Shown: piece by piece, positions 43,333 through 51,978 of the stretch
Numbering within the stretch: position 1 is the first letter of the stretch
Layout: each line of letters begins with the position of its first letter
Assembly (NCBI GenBank): GCA_020638555.1
Contig: JACKII010000001.1
Span: forward strand, 1,054,001-1,118,000
Source of the DNA: Alphaproteobacteria bacterium
GTDB lineage: Bacteria; Pseudomonadota; Alphaproteobacteria; Bin95
Length of the DNA stretch: 64,000 nucleotides
Direction: 5' to 3'
Position numbers and translations under genes: made by a program
Notes under the pieces: model-generated
The model's database searches: none
Told to the model about the DNA's origin: nothing
The model's input: the letters and a program-made list of their open reading frames with translations, nothing else

Positions 43333-43577
43333 GCGGGAATTCGGACCGGGAGGCGTCCGGCGCGCTGGCGGCTACGGTCGGCGCCATGGTGCGGCAGGCG
43401 CGGGCGGACGGTTTGCCGCTTGCCGGCAGCGATGGCTCGGCCCTGACGGCGCTGCTGCGCTGCCACGGCTTCGATGCGCCGCCCTTGCGCACCGCGGCGC
43501 CGCCGCTGGCGCGCCTGCTGGCCGAACTGCTGACGCCGTCCCGAACCGGCCACACGCGTGGGAGAGATGACCGATGA
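43329..43577 (+). CDS. Small unknown protein coupled between fliP and fliG
   Basis: An 82-residue frame begins with ATGA overlapping the fliP stop and ends with ATGA overlapping the fliG start. Such double coupling strongly favours a real gene. The product is alanine- and leucine-rich and soluble, with two helical parts (LAATVGAMVRQARADGLPLAG and PLARLLAELLTP). I do not recognise a family. A small export chaperone or switch accessory is a guess from position only. Confidence 0.6.
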   Translation: MSGNSDREASGALAATVGAMVRQARADGLPLAGSDGSALTALLRCHGFDAPPLRTAAPPLARLLAELLTPSRTGHTRGRDDR

Positions 43578-44653
43578 GCCCGACCGACCCGACCGACCCG
43601 ACCGAGCCGAGCCGGAACCCGCTGGCCCTCGTCTCGCATCGCCCGCTGGCGCCGGACGAAAAGGCGGCGGTGGTCGTCTACAGCATGGGGGAGGAGCGGG
43701 CCGAGAAATTGCTGAGCCGCATGGACGAAAGCGACTATCGCCGCTTCGCCCGGGCCATGAACCGCCTGGGGCCGGTCGATGCGGCAACCGTCGATGCGGT
43801 GCTGGGCGAATTCGCGGTGGCGGTGGGCGACGGCGCCATGGTGCGCGGCGGGACGACCGAAACCCGCCGCTTCCTGACCCGCTTCCTTGAGGAAGGGCAG
43901 GTGGACCAGATCATGCAGGAAATCGGCGGTCCGTCGGGCCGCGATGTCTGGGAGAAGCTCTCGAACACGCCGGAGCAGACCTTGTATGCCTATCTGCGCA
44001 ACGAACAGCCGCAATCGGCGGCGGTGATCCTCAGTCGCATCCGGCCCGAAAAGGCCGCGCGCGTGCTGCAATTGTTTCCCGAGGGCAAGGCGAACGAGAT
44101 CATTCTGCGGATCAGCCGCACCGGCACCATCGACCGGCGGATCATGGCGGAGGTCAAGGCGACCTTGCAGGACGATTTGCTGGCCGCGCTGAAAAAACAG
44201 CAGACCACGCGCCAGCCGCACGATGTGATCGGCAACCTGTTGAACCAGATGCCGCCGGACCGGGCAGCACCGATCCTGAACGCCTTGCAGGACCACGATC
44301 CCGACCTGGCCGGCAAGGTGCAGAAGGCGATCTTCGCATTCCCGGACTTCGCCAGCCGGGTCAGCGCTGCGGGTGTGCAGGCGGTGATCAAGAACTGCGA
44401 GCGCGACACGCTGGTCCTGGCCCTGACGCTGGCGAAGCGCAACGCGCCCGAAGTGGTCGACCACTTTTTCGACAACATGTCGAAACGGGTGGGCGAGCAG
44501 ATGCGCGAGGACATGGAGACCGCGGGGCCGGTGCGCCTGAAGGATGCGCAGGACGCCCAGCAGGCGGTGGTGAGCCTGGCCCAGTCCCTGGCCAAGGCCG
44601 GCGAGATCGAGATCACCGATGGCGACCAAGCGGACGAGCCGCTCCTGGATTAG
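43574..44653 (+). CDS. fliG: Flagellar motor switch protein FliG
   Basis: The 359-residue product has the three FliG domains: N-terminal (KAAVVVYSMGEERAEKLLSRMDESDYRRF), middle with the hydrophobic surface (EQTLYAYLRNEQPQSAAVILSRIRPEKAARVLQLFPEG), and C-terminal torque domain with charged helix (RDTLVLALTLAKRNAPEVVDHFFDNMSKRVGEQMREDME). It transfers stator force to the MS-ring. Here it lies after fliP rather than straight after fliF. It begins with a DPTDPTDPTEP repeat that lacks structure. The start overlaps the small gene before it. Confidence 0.95.
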   Translation: MSPTDPTDPTEPSRNPLALVSHRPLAPDEKAAVVVYSMGEERAEKLLSRMDESDYRRFARAMNRLGPVDAATVDAVLGEFAVAVGDGAMVRGGTTETRRFLTRFLEEGQVDQIMQEIGGPSGRDVWEKLSNTPEQTLYAYLRNEQPQSAAVILSRIRPEKAARVLQLFPEGKANEIILRISRTGTIDRRIMAEVKATLQDDLLAALKKQQTTRQPHDVIGNLLNQMPPDRAAPILNALQDHDPDLAGKVQKAIFAFPDFASRVSAAGVQAVIKNCERDTLVLALTLAKRNAPEVVDHFFDNMSKRVGEQMREDMETAGPVRLKDAQDAQQAVVSLAQSLAKAGEIEITDGDQADEPLLD

Positions 44654-45260
44654 CCCCGTGGCCTTGCCGCGCACCGGCCCTTGGCTCGCCGCGGGCCGCG
44701 CCGTTCTGCGGGGTGTGGCAACGCCCCCCTGGGCCCGGTCGCTGACCGACCTTCTCGAGCGGACGGACCCGCAGGCGGTCCTTGCCGGGCTGCGAGCGCG
44801 GGTCGGGCGGGCAGCGGCCCGCCGGGCGGCCGCCGGCGTGGCCCCGGCAAAGGAGGGAGGCGAACCGGAGGCGTTGTCGCGCCGTCTCGGCTGGGAATTG
44901 CGCGAATGGCGGCCGGAGGCGCCGGGACCCGTCCGCTTCCTGGCGTGCCACTGCCAGGCCCTGCCGGATCCCGTCTCCCCCGATCCTCAGCCGTCGTCGG
45001 ACCGGTCCGCTTGGCGGTTCGAGGTGATGGTGGAGACGACGGCGGGCCGGTCCTTCGTGGTGGTCGGCCGCCTGGACCGGACCCAGCTGCGCTTGCTGCT
45101 GCGATCCACCGATCCGTTGTCGGAGCGGGAGCGGGCCCGATTGTCCGAGGTGGTTGGTCGCCTGCGGCTGGCGGACGGGCAGCGGGCGGTGCTGAATTTC
45201 GACCCGGTCGCGAAGGGATCAGGGCGCGCAGGCGCCCGTGCTGTCGACCGGCGGGCCTGA
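44619..45260 (+). CDS. Unknown protein at the end of the flagellar operon
   Basis: The frame from ATG 44619 gives 213 residues and overlaps the end of fliG by 35 bases; a GTG at 44658 would give 200 residues. Neither has a clear ribosome site. Visible parts are a basic, tryptophan-containing N-terminus, EALSRRLGWELREWRPEA, and a C-terminal domain with WRFEVMVETTAGRSFVVVGRLDRTQLRLLLRS, which reads as alternating strands. No membrane segment or signal peptide is seen. It has alphaproteobacterial codon style and is followed by a tandem repeat and tRNA-Cys. The function is unknown; flagellar association is by position only. Confidence 0.55.
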   Translation: MATKRTSRSWISPVALPRTGPWLAAGRAVLRGVATPPWARSLTDLLERTDPQAVLAGLRARVGRAAARRAAAGVAPAKEGGEPEALSRRLGWELREWRPEAPGPVRFLACHCQALPDPVSPDPQPSSDRSAWRFEVMVETTAGRSFVVVGRLDRTQLRLLLRSTDPLSERERARLSEVVGRLRLADGQRAVLNFDPVAKGSGRAGARAVDRRA

Positions 45261-45282
45261 CCCGGTCGGCGATGCAAGGGCC

Positions 45283-45333
45283 GGGCCAAGCCGGGAAACG
45301 GGCCAAGCCGGGAAACGGGCCAAGCCGGGATAA
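45283..45333. repeat. Three tandem 17-bp repeats
   Basis: GGGCCAAGCCGGGAAAC occurs at 45283-45299 and 45300-45316, with a third near-copy at 45317-45333. The array lies just beyond the 3' end of tRNA-Cys and after the unknown flagellar gene. Confidence 0.8.
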
Positions 45334-45337
45334 GGGG

Positions 45338-45411
45338 TGGAGGCGCGAACCGGAATCGAACCGGTGTACGAGGATTTGCAGTCCTCTGCATCACCACTCT
45401 GCCATCGCGCC
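45338..45411 (-). tRNA. tRNA-Cys (GCA)
   Basis: The minus strand folds into a full cloverleaf. The acceptor arms are GGCGCGA (45405-45411) and TCGCGCC (45342-45348). The D arm is followed by the anticodon loop with GACTGCAAATC, anticodon GCA, and the T arm has GGTTCGATTCC. The 3' CCA is encoded (45338-45340). Length with CCA is 74 bases. Confidence 0.96.
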
Positions 45412-45736
45412 CCGCATCCGTCGGTTCCTGAAACCGAAATTCCCTGGACCGGAAATGGGTCGGAACCGGAGGCCGGTCAATAGATTGGTCCTCGCCGATC
45501 GTCAAGTCCGTTCCGCCCGGCCGCCGACACGCCGCGCCGGCGCGGCACCGAATCCGGGTTGGCGGCATCGTTCTTCCCTTGCTTTGTTGGCAAAAATCGG
45601 TTGTGTTCTGCGTACGCCGCCAAAGTTTTGGAGTGGTGACGTAGCGCTCCGAGCTTGGCTTGGTGGTATCGTGCGGCATCAGGCTCGCATCCCCATCGAC
45701 GATAGGCCCCATCGACAATAGGATTGTCCGCTCGCT
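45412..45736. other. 325-bp gap between tRNA-Cys and the Pcm-like gene
   Basis: This divergent gap must hold promoters for the tRNA (minus) and for the Pcm-like gene and tolC (plus). TTGACC on the minus strand at 45475-45480 could be a -35 box for the tRNA, but no good -10 follows at the right distance. I see no open frame or structured RNA with support. Confidence 0.4.
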
Positions 45737-46393
45737 ATGACCGATTTTGTCCTTGCCCGTCGCAACATGGTCGAAAACCAGCTTCGGACCAACAAGGTAA
45801 GCGATCCGCGGGTGATCGATGCCATGGCCACCGTGCCGCGGGAAGCGTTCGCGCCCTCCGGCAGGCGGTCCGTCGCCTATATCGACGAGCCGTTGCCGCT
45901 TGGCGGCGGGCGCTGGCTGCCGCCGCCGATGATTGCGGGCCGCATGTACCAGCTGGCCGCCCTCGGCCCGGGCGATCTGGTCCTTCTGGTCGGCGCCGGC
46001 ACCGGCTACGGTGCCGCCATTCTCGGCAAATTGGCCAGTGCCGTGGTCGCGCTGGAGGAAGACGAAGCCATGGCCCAGAGCGCCGAGCAGGCCCTGGGCG
46101 GGGTGGAAGCCGACAATGTGGTGGTGGCGCACGGGGCGCTCGCGGCCGGCTGGCCGAAACAAGCCCCCTATGATGCCATTGTATTCGAAGGGAGCGTCGA
46201 ACACGTGCCGGACGCGATTCTCCAGCAACTGGCGCCGAACGGCCGGCTGGTCGTCGCCATTGCGGGGCCGACAGGTGTTCCGGTCCTCACGGTCATGCGC
46301 AAAGCGGGTGATACGGTTGCAGCGGATCGCGTTTGCGATGCGAATGTGCCGTTGTTGCCAGGTTTCGAACGGGCGCAGGAGTTCGTCTTTTGA
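45737..46393 (+). CDS. Protein-L-isoaspartate O-methyltransferase family protein
   Basis: The 218-residue product has the Rossmann methyltransferase fold with VLLVGAGTGYGAAIL as the S-adenosylmethionine loop. NMVENQLRTNKVSDPRVIDAMATVPREAFAP is characteristic of the Pcm-like group found before tolC in alphaproteobacteria. The loop that in true Pcm carries the isoaspartate-binding GQTISQP motif here reads PLGGGRWLPPP, so repair of isoaspartyl residues is doubtful. The stop overlaps the TTG start of tolC. The conserved pcm-tolC-popZ-valS order is kept. Confidence 0.85.
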   Translation: MTDFVLARRNMVENQLRTNKVSDPRVIDAMATVPREAFAPSGRRSVAYIDEPLPLGGGRWLPPPMIAGRMYQLAALGPGDLVLLVGAGTGYGAAILGKLASAVVALEEDEAMAQSAEQALGGVEADNVVVAHGALAAGWPKQAPYDAIVFEGSVEHVPDAILQQLAPNGRLVVAIAGPTGVPVLTVMRKAGDTVAADRVCDANVPLLPGFERAQEFVF

Positions 46394-47784
46394 GCAATAA
46401 GTTTTCCGCTGTTTCTTGGCTGGCACTGGGATTGGCGTTCGGGCTTGCGGTCGCAGGCCCGGATGGCGCGAGCGCACAGTCGCTGCTCGATACCTTTGCC
46501 AAGGCCTATATGAGCAATCCGACCCTGGAAGCGCAGCGGGCGCAGGTGCGGGGCACCGACGAAAACGTGAACCAGGCCATCAGCCTGTGGCGGCCCACGG
46601 TGACCGGCACGGCATCGGCGGGTGTCGCCTACCAGGATTCCAACCCGGCGATCGACCGCTACCAGACGCGGACGCCGGCCTCGGTTCAGCTGGAGGTGGT
46701 GCAGCCGCTCTATCGCGGCGGGCGCAATCCGGCGGCTTTGGCCCAGGCCGAAAACCAGGTGCTGAGCGAGCGGGCGGCCTTGCTGTCGGTCGAGCAGCAG
46801 GTGTTGCAGTCGGCCGGCGTCGCCTATGTCAACGTGGTGCGCGATCAGGCCGTGGTCGAACTGAACCTGAACAACGAGGAGGTGCTGCGCCGCCAGTTGC
46901 AGGCGGTGCGCGACCGGTTTCAGGTGGGAGAAGTGACGCGCACCGATGTCAGCCAGGCGGAGGCCCGGCTGTCCCGCGCCATCGCCGACCGACGGGCGGC
47001 CGAAGGCAATCTGGAAACCTCGCGCGCGAACTACGAGCAGGTCGTCGGGGTGGCGCCGGGCGTGCTGGTGCCGCCGCCGCCGCTGCCGGGCCTCCCCGCC
47101 TCGCGCGACGAGGCGATCCAGCGCAGCCAGAAGGACAATCCGCTGGTGGTGCAGGCGGTGTTTTCGCATCTTTCGGCGACGAAAAACGTCCGCGTGATCG
47201 AAGGGGAGTTGCTGCCGTCCGCCTCGCTGGTCGGGCAGGTGCGGCAATCGTATGAAAATTCGGCCGCCGACGTCAGCGCATTCAACGCGCAGGCCCTGGC
47301 CCAGGTGACCGTGCCGCTGTACCAGTCCGGCTCGGTCCGTTCGCGTGTGCGTCAGGCCAAGCAACAGGCCTCGCAGCGATTGGTCCAGGTGGAGGAAGCC
47401 CGGAGGGCGGCCATCGAAAGCGCCACCGCCGGCTGGGAACAATTGTCGGCGACCCGCAACCAGATTTCGGCCCTGCGGTCCGAGGTCACGGCGCAGGAGA
47501 TCGCGCTGGATGGCGTGCGGCAGGAAGCGCTGGTCGGAACCCGCACCGTGCTGGATGTGCTGGACGCCGAGCAGGAATTGCTCAACGCCCGCGTGAATCT
47601 GACCCGTGCGCGGCGCGACGAAGTGGTGGCGTCCCTGTCGCTGGCGGCGTCTGTCGGCTATCTCACCGCCGAAACGCTCGACCTGTCGGTGCCACGTTAC
47701 GACGTGCGGGCGCACTATAATGCCGTACGCGGCGCCTGGTTCGGCACCGATGTCGGCAGCCCCTGGCAGCCTGCGGACAAATAG
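46390..47784 (+). CDS. tolC: TolC family outer membrane efflux protein
   Basis: The 464-residue precursor starts with TTG at 46390, in a TTGA overlap with the preceding stop, with AGGAG seven to eleven bases upstream. The signal peptide ends after GPDGASA. Two repeated TolC halves are visible, each with long coiled-coil helices and the marks NPTLEAQRAQVRGTDENVNQA, RYQTRTPASVQLEVVQPLYRGG and TVPLYQSGSVRSRVRQAKQQA. It is the outer-membrane exit duct for type I secretion and efflux systems. An upstream ATG would place extra residues before the signal peptide and overlap the previous gene. Confidence 0.94.
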   Translation: MSNKFSAVSWLALGLAFGLAVAGPDGASAQSLLDTFAKAYMSNPTLEAQRAQVRGTDENVNQAISLWRPTVTGTASAGVAYQDSNPAIDRYQTRTPASVQLEVVQPLYRGGRNPAALAQAENQVLSERAALLSVEQQVLQSAGVAYVNVVRDQAVVELNLNNEEVLRRQLQAVRDRFQVGEVTRTDVSQAEARLSRAIADRRAAEGNLETSRANYEQVVGVAPGVLVPPPPLPGLPASRDEAIQRSQKDNPLVVQAVFSHLSATKNVRVIEGELLPSASLVGQVRQSYENSAADVSAFNAQALAQVTVPLYQSGSVRSRVRQAKQQASQRLVQVEEARRAAIESATAGWEQLSATRNQISALRSEVTAQEIALDGVRQEALVGTRTVLDVLDAEQELLNARVNLTRARRDEVVASLSLAASVGYLTAETLDLSVPRYDVRAHYNAVRGAWFGTDVGSPWQPADK

Positions 47785-47801
47785 CGCGGGCGGGGCCGAT
47801 C

Positions 47802-48356
47802 ATGTCCAAGCGGGAGAACGAACCCGGCCATCTCGCTGACGAGGCGTTCTATGCCCGGCTCCGGGACCTGGCGCGGGGCGATGGCAGGGCGGCGGGCCGG
47901 GATGCGCCATTGGCAGCGCATGCCGCCAAACCCGACGAGCCCCTGGAGTTGACCGCCGTCGTTCGCGGGGCCGAGACTGTCCCGGTGCCGATGAAGCCGA
48001 AATCCCTGGCGGAACGCCTGTCCCAGCGCGTGCCGGGCTCGCTCCCTGTTCCCCCTGCCGCGGCCATCCGGCCGGACCCGGAGGACGAGGCGGGGCCGGA
48101 GGCGGAGGACGACCATACCATTGCCGGCGTTCTGGCCCGGCTGGATGCGCGCGAGCGGGATCTGTCCGCTGCCGGACGCGGCGTCGGAACCCCGGTGTCC
48201 GGCCGCCCGCTGGACCGGATCGTCGAGGATGTGTTGCGTCCGATCCTTGCGGATTGGCTCGACCGGAATTTGGAGCGCATCGTCCGCGATCAGGTCGATG
48301 TGGCGTTGCAGGCGGAAGTCGCCGCCCGGGAGCGGGGCCGGCGGGCCGACGACTGA
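47802..48356 (+). CDS. popZ: PopZ-like polar organizing protein (DUF2497)
   Basis: The 184-residue product ends with RPLDRIVEDVLRPILADWLDRNLERIVRDQVDVALQAE (about 138-175), the conserved C-terminal oligomerisation region of PopZ, which gathers proteins and the chromosome origin at the cell pole. The middle is proline- and acid-rich as in PopZ. The N-terminal helix normally reading like MEEILASIRRII, used for partner binding, is not seen; instead DEAFYARLRDLARGDGR occupies that place. Its position between tolC and valS is the usual one. It may bind other partners than Caulobacter PopZ. Confidence 0.82.
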   Translation: MSKRENEPGHLADEAFYARLRDLARGDGRAAGRDAPLAAHAAKPDEPLELTAVVRGAETVPVPMKPKSLAERLSQRVPGSLPVPPAAAIRPDPEDEAGPEAEDDHTIAGVLARLDARERDLSAAGRGVGTPVSGRPLDRIVEDVLRPILADWLDRNLERIVRDQVDVALQAEVAARERGRRADD

Positions 48357-48474
48357 CGCGCCCGTTTGTGGCTGCGCCTCTTGCCGCGGGGCAAAAAATT
48401 TTGCATTGCGATATGGTCCGCGCCCCCGGGTTGGCCTGTAGCGAGGCCGGCCCGCGAGCCGTTGGAGAGATGCC

Positions 48475-51153
48475 ATGCCCAATTCCGTCGCCGCTTCCGC
48501 CAAGGCCCCGCTGGATAAGACCTTCGAGCCGGCCGGCGTCGAAGCGCGCCACTACCGGGACTGGGAGGCCTCGGGGGCGTTTGCGGCCGATCCCGAGTCG
48601 AACAAAGAGCCCTATACCATCATCATGCCGCCGCCGAACGTCACCGGCAGCCTGCATATGGGCCACGCGCTGACCTTCACGCTGCAGGACGTGCTGATCC
48701 GCTATTGGCGCATGCGCGGGCGCGATGCGCTGTGGCAGCCGGGCCAGGACCATGCCGGCATCGCGACCCAGATGGTGGTGGAGCGGCAACTGGCCGAACA
48801 GGGCGTGACCCGGCACGACCTCGGCCGCGAGGCCTTCGTCGAAAAGGTCTGGGCGTGGAAGGGGGAATCCGGCGGCACCATTTCCGGCCAGTTGCGCCGG
48901 CTCGGCGCCTCCGCCGACTGGCCGCGCGACCGCTTCACCCTGGACGAGGGCGTCTCCCGCGCCGTGCGCAAGGTGTTCGTCGACCTCTATCGCGAGGGGC
49001 TGATCTACAAGGACAGCCGCCTGGTCAACTGGGACCCGGCGCTGGAAACCGCGATCAGCGACCTGGAGGTCGAGCCAAAAGAGGTCAAGGGCCATCTCTG
49101 GTATTTCCGCTATCCGGTGGAGGGCCAGCCGGATCGCTTCCTGACCGTCGCCACCACCCGGCCCGAGACCATGCTGGGCGACACCGCCGTCGCGGTGCAC
49201 CCGGATGACGAGCGCTATCGCGACCTGATCGGCCAGCACTGCATTCTGCCGATCGTCGGCCGCCGGATCGTCATTGTCGGCGACGAGTATGCGGACCCGG
49301 AGACCGGCTCCGGCGCGGTGAAGATCACGCCCGCCCACGACTTCAACGATTTCGAGGTCGGGCGCCGCCACGATCTGGAGATGATCAACGTCCTGGACCG
49401 CAAGGGCCGCATCAACGAGAACGCGCCCGCAGACTATCAGGGCCTGGACCGGTTCGAGGCGCGCAAGAGGGTGGTTGCGGCCATCGAAGCGTTGGGGCTG
49501 CTGGAGAAGATCGAACCGCACACGCATATGGTGCCCTATGGCGACCGCGGCGGCGTGCCGATCGAGCCCTATCTGACCGAACAATGGTATGTGGACGCCA
49601 AAACGCTGGCCAAGCCGGCCATCGAGGCGGTGGAGACCGGCCGCACCAAGTTCGTGCCCGAGAACTGGTCCAAGACCTATTTCGAGTGGATGCGCAACAT
49701 CCAGCCCTGGTGCATCTCGCGCCAGCTCTGGTGGGGCCACCAGATCCCGGCCTGGTACGGCCCGGATGGGCAGGTGTTCGTCGCCCATGACGACGCCGAG
49801 GCCGCGGAACGGGCGTTGCAGCACTATGGCAAGGCGGTGGCGCTGCAGCGCGACCCGGACGTGCTCGACACTTGGTTTTCCTCCGGCCTCTGGCCGTTCT
49901 CGACGCTCGGCTGGCCGGACCAGACGCCGGAATTGCAGCGCTACTACCCGGGCGACGTGCTGGTCACCGGCTTCGACATCATTTTCTTCTGGGTCGCCCG
50001 CATGATGATGCTGGGCATCCATTTCATGGGCGACGTGCCGTTCCGGCATGTCTATATCCACGCCCTGGTCCGGGACGAAAAGGGCCAGAAAATGTCAAAG
50101 TCCAAGGGGAATATCATCGATCCCCTGGAACTGATCGACCGCTATTCCGCCGACGCGCTGCGCATGACGCTGGCGGTGATGGCGGCGCAGGGCCGCGACA
50201 TCAAGCTGGCGCCGCAACGGGTCGAGGGCTACCGCAATTTCGGCACCAAGATCTGGAACGCCGCCCGTTTCTGCGAGATGAACCAGTGCGCCCTGCCGGC
50301 CGGCTTCGACCCGGCGGGCGTCGCGCAGACCGTCAACCAGTGGATCGTCGGCGAGACCGCGCGCGCCGCGGCGGAGACGGCGGCCGGGATCGAGGCCTAC
50401 AAGTTCAACGAGGCGGCCGGCGGCGTCTATCAGTTCGTCTGGAACACGTTCTGCGACTGGTATCTGGAATTCATCAAGCCGATCCTGAACGGCGATGACG
50501 CCGCGGCCGCGGCCGAGACGCGGGCGACCGCCGCCTGGGTGCTGGACCAGATCGTGCTGATGCTGCACCCGTTCATGCCCTTCATCACCGAGGAGTTGAA
50601 CGATCATTTCGGCTTCGTTCCGGATCGCCCGCTGATCACCGCCGACTGGCCGGACGGGCAGGGGCTGGAAGCGCCGGCGGCCAAGGCCGAGATGGATTGG
50701 GTCGTGCGCCTGATCACCGACATCCGCGCCGTCCGCGCCGAGATGAACGTGCCGGCGGGCGCGCAGATCCCGTGTCTGGTGCAGGGCGCCGCGGCCGAAA
50801 CCCTGGAACGGCTGGAGCGCCATGCGGGCTATATCCTGCGTCTCGCCCGCCTGACCGGCGTCGAACCGGCGACGGACATGCCGAAGGGCGCCGTGCAGAT
50901 CGTGGTCGGCGAGGCCACCTATGGCCTGCCGCTCGCCGACGTGATCGACATCGCGGCCGAGCGGGATCGCCTGACCAAGGCCATCGACAAGGCGGAGAAG
51001 GAAATGGCCGGCATCGACAAGCGCCTGGCCAATCCCGGTTTCCTCGCCAAGGCGGACCCGGCGGTGGTCGAGGACACGCGCGAGAAGCGCAACGACCTGG
51101 CCGGCCAGCGCGACAAGCTGGCGGCGGCCGTGGCCCGGCTGGCGGAGATGTAG
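48475..51153 (+). CDS. valS: Valyl-tRNA synthetase
   Basis: The 892-residue class I enzyme charges tRNA-Val. The ATP-binding HIGH motif is present as PPPNVTGSLHMGHALT (HMGH, near residue 60) and the KMSKS motif as KMSKSKGNIIDPLELI (near 542). The editing domain carries TTRPETMLGDTAVAVHP. The C-terminal coiled-coil arm, RDRLTKAIDKAEKEMAGIDKRL, is specific to ValRS. Length is within the range of alphaproteobacterial enzymes. The start follows GTTGGAGAGATGCC. Confidence 0.98.
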   Translation: MPNSVAASAKAPLDKTFEPAGVEARHYRDWEASGAFAADPESNKEPYTIIMPPPNVTGSLHMGHALTFTLQDVLIRYWRMRGRDALWQPGQDHAGIATQMVVERQLAEQGVTRHDLGREAFVEKVWAWKGESGGTISGQLRRLGASADWPRDRFTLDEGVSRAVRKVFVDLYREGLIYKDSRLVNWDPALETAISDLEVEPKEVKGHLWYFRYPVEGQPDRFLTVATTRPETMLGDTAVAVHPDDERYRDLIGQHCILPIVGRRIVIVGDEYADPETGSGAVKITPAHDFNDFEVGRRHDLEMINVLDRKGRINENAPADYQGLDRFEARKRVVAAIEALGLLEKIEPHTHMVPYGDRGGVPIEPYLTEQWYVDAKTLAKPAIEAVETGRTKFVPENWSKTYFEWMRNIQPWCISRQLWWGHQIPAWYGPDGQVFVAHDDAEAAERALQHYGKAVALQRDPDVLDTWFSSGLWPFSTLGWPDQTPELQRYYPGDVLVTGFDIIFFWVARMMMLGIHFMGDVPFRHVYIHALVRDEKGQKMSKSKGNIIDPLELIDRYSADALRMTLAVMAAQGRDIKLAPQRVEGYRNFGTKIWNAARFCEMNQCALPAGFDPAGVAQTVNQWIVGETARAAAETAAGIEAYKFNEAAGGVYQFVWNTFCDWYLEFIKPILNGDDAAAAAETRATAAWVLDQIVLMLHPFMPFITEELNDHFGFVPDRPLITADWPDGQGLEAPAAKAEMDWVVRLITDIRAVRAEMNVPAGAQIPCLVQGAAAETLERLERHAGYILRLARLTGVEPATDMPKGAVQIVVGEATYGLPLADVIDIAAERDRLTKAIDKAEKEMAGIDKRLANPGFLAKADPAVVEDTREKRNDLAGQRDKLAAAVARLAEM

Positions 51154-51169
51154 GCGCGGGTCCCGGTCC

Positions 51170-51190
51170 GCCGCCGGTTCCGCCGGCGGC
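51170..51190. terminator. Hairpin between convergent valS and the SDR gene
   Basis: Arms GCCGCCGG (51170-51177) and CCGGCGGC (51183-51190) form an 8-bp stem with a 5-nt loop in the 51-bp gap between the two stops. No T run follows; a role as shared terminator is inferred. Confidence 0.45.
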
Positions 51191-51204
51191 TCGCGGGGTG
51201 AGGC

Positions 51205-51972
51205 TCAGCCCATCACCAGGCCGCCATCCACGTAGAGCGTCTGGCCCGTCATGAAGCGGGCCCAGTCGGAGGCCAGGAACATCACCGGCCCGGCCACGTC
51301 CTCCGGCGCAGCGATGCGGCGGAGGGGCGTCTGGGCGATGAGGGCGTCTTTCAGCCCTTCCCTGGTGCTGCGGCTGGCCTCGGTCGGATAGACCAGGCCG
51401 GGGCAGACCGTGTTCACCCGGATGCCGAGCGGCCCCAACTCGACCGCCAGATTGCGGCTGAAGCCGATTAGCGCCGCCTTGGCCGTGGCGTAGTCGTGAT
51501 AGGGCACCACCGGCCGGGCCACCAGATTGGTGGCGATGGTGACGATGCACCCCTCGGCCCGTTCCAGCATGGACGGCAGCACGGCCTGCACCACGCCATG
51601 CGCGGCCTTCACTGAACCGTCGATCTGAGTCTGGAAGGCGTCCCAGCCCAGTTCCCAGAACGGCGTGCGCGCCTCCGGGTCGAAGACATAGGGGCTGAAG
51701 GCGTTGTGCACCAGAACGTCGATGGTGCCGAACGCGTCCAGGGTCTCGGCCGCCAGCCGGTCGACGGCGGCGCGGTCGGTGACGTCCGCCGCAATCGCCA
51801 GCGCATCGCCGCCCAGCGCCTGGCAGGCCGCGACCGTGGCGGCAGCGGCCTCGCCATTGCGCCGATAGTTGACGGCCACGGCCGCCCCCTCCGCCGCAAA
51901 ACCCTTGGCGATGGCCGCGCCGATGCCGCGGCTCGCGCCCGTGACCAGAACGGTCTTGCCGGCGAAGTCCAT
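51205..51972 (-). CDS. Short-chain dehydrogenase/reductase, last gene of the TPP-riboswitch operon
   Basis: The 255-residue Rossmann enzyme has TGASRGIG (11-18) for the cofactor, NAF at 90-92 in place of the usual NAG, and the catalytic YxxxK at Tyr161-Lys165. The serine normally 13 residues before the tyrosine is threonine (148), so catalysis could be altered or use Thr. VDGGLVMG at the end is typical. It lies 6 bp after the substrate-binding protein gene, and so is transcribed with the LuxE/LuxC-like and ABC genes. A likely job is interconversion of an aldehyde and an alcohol, for example reduction of the aldehyde made by the LuxC-like enzyme. This role is inference from context. Confidence 0.88.
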   Translation of the reverse strand: MDFAGKTVLVTGASRGIGAAIAKGFAAEGAAVAVNYRRNGEAAAATVAACQALGGDALAIAADVTDRAAVDRLAAETLDAFGTIDVLVHNAFSPYVFDPEARTPFWELGWDAFQTQIDGSVKAAHGVVQAVLPSMLERAEGCIVTIATNLVARPVVPYHDYATAKAALIGFSRNLAVELGPLGIRVNTVCPGLVYPTEASRSTREGLKDALIAQTPLRRIAAPEDVAGPVMFLASDWARFMTGQTLYVDGGLVMG

Positions 51973-51978
51973 GCGCGC

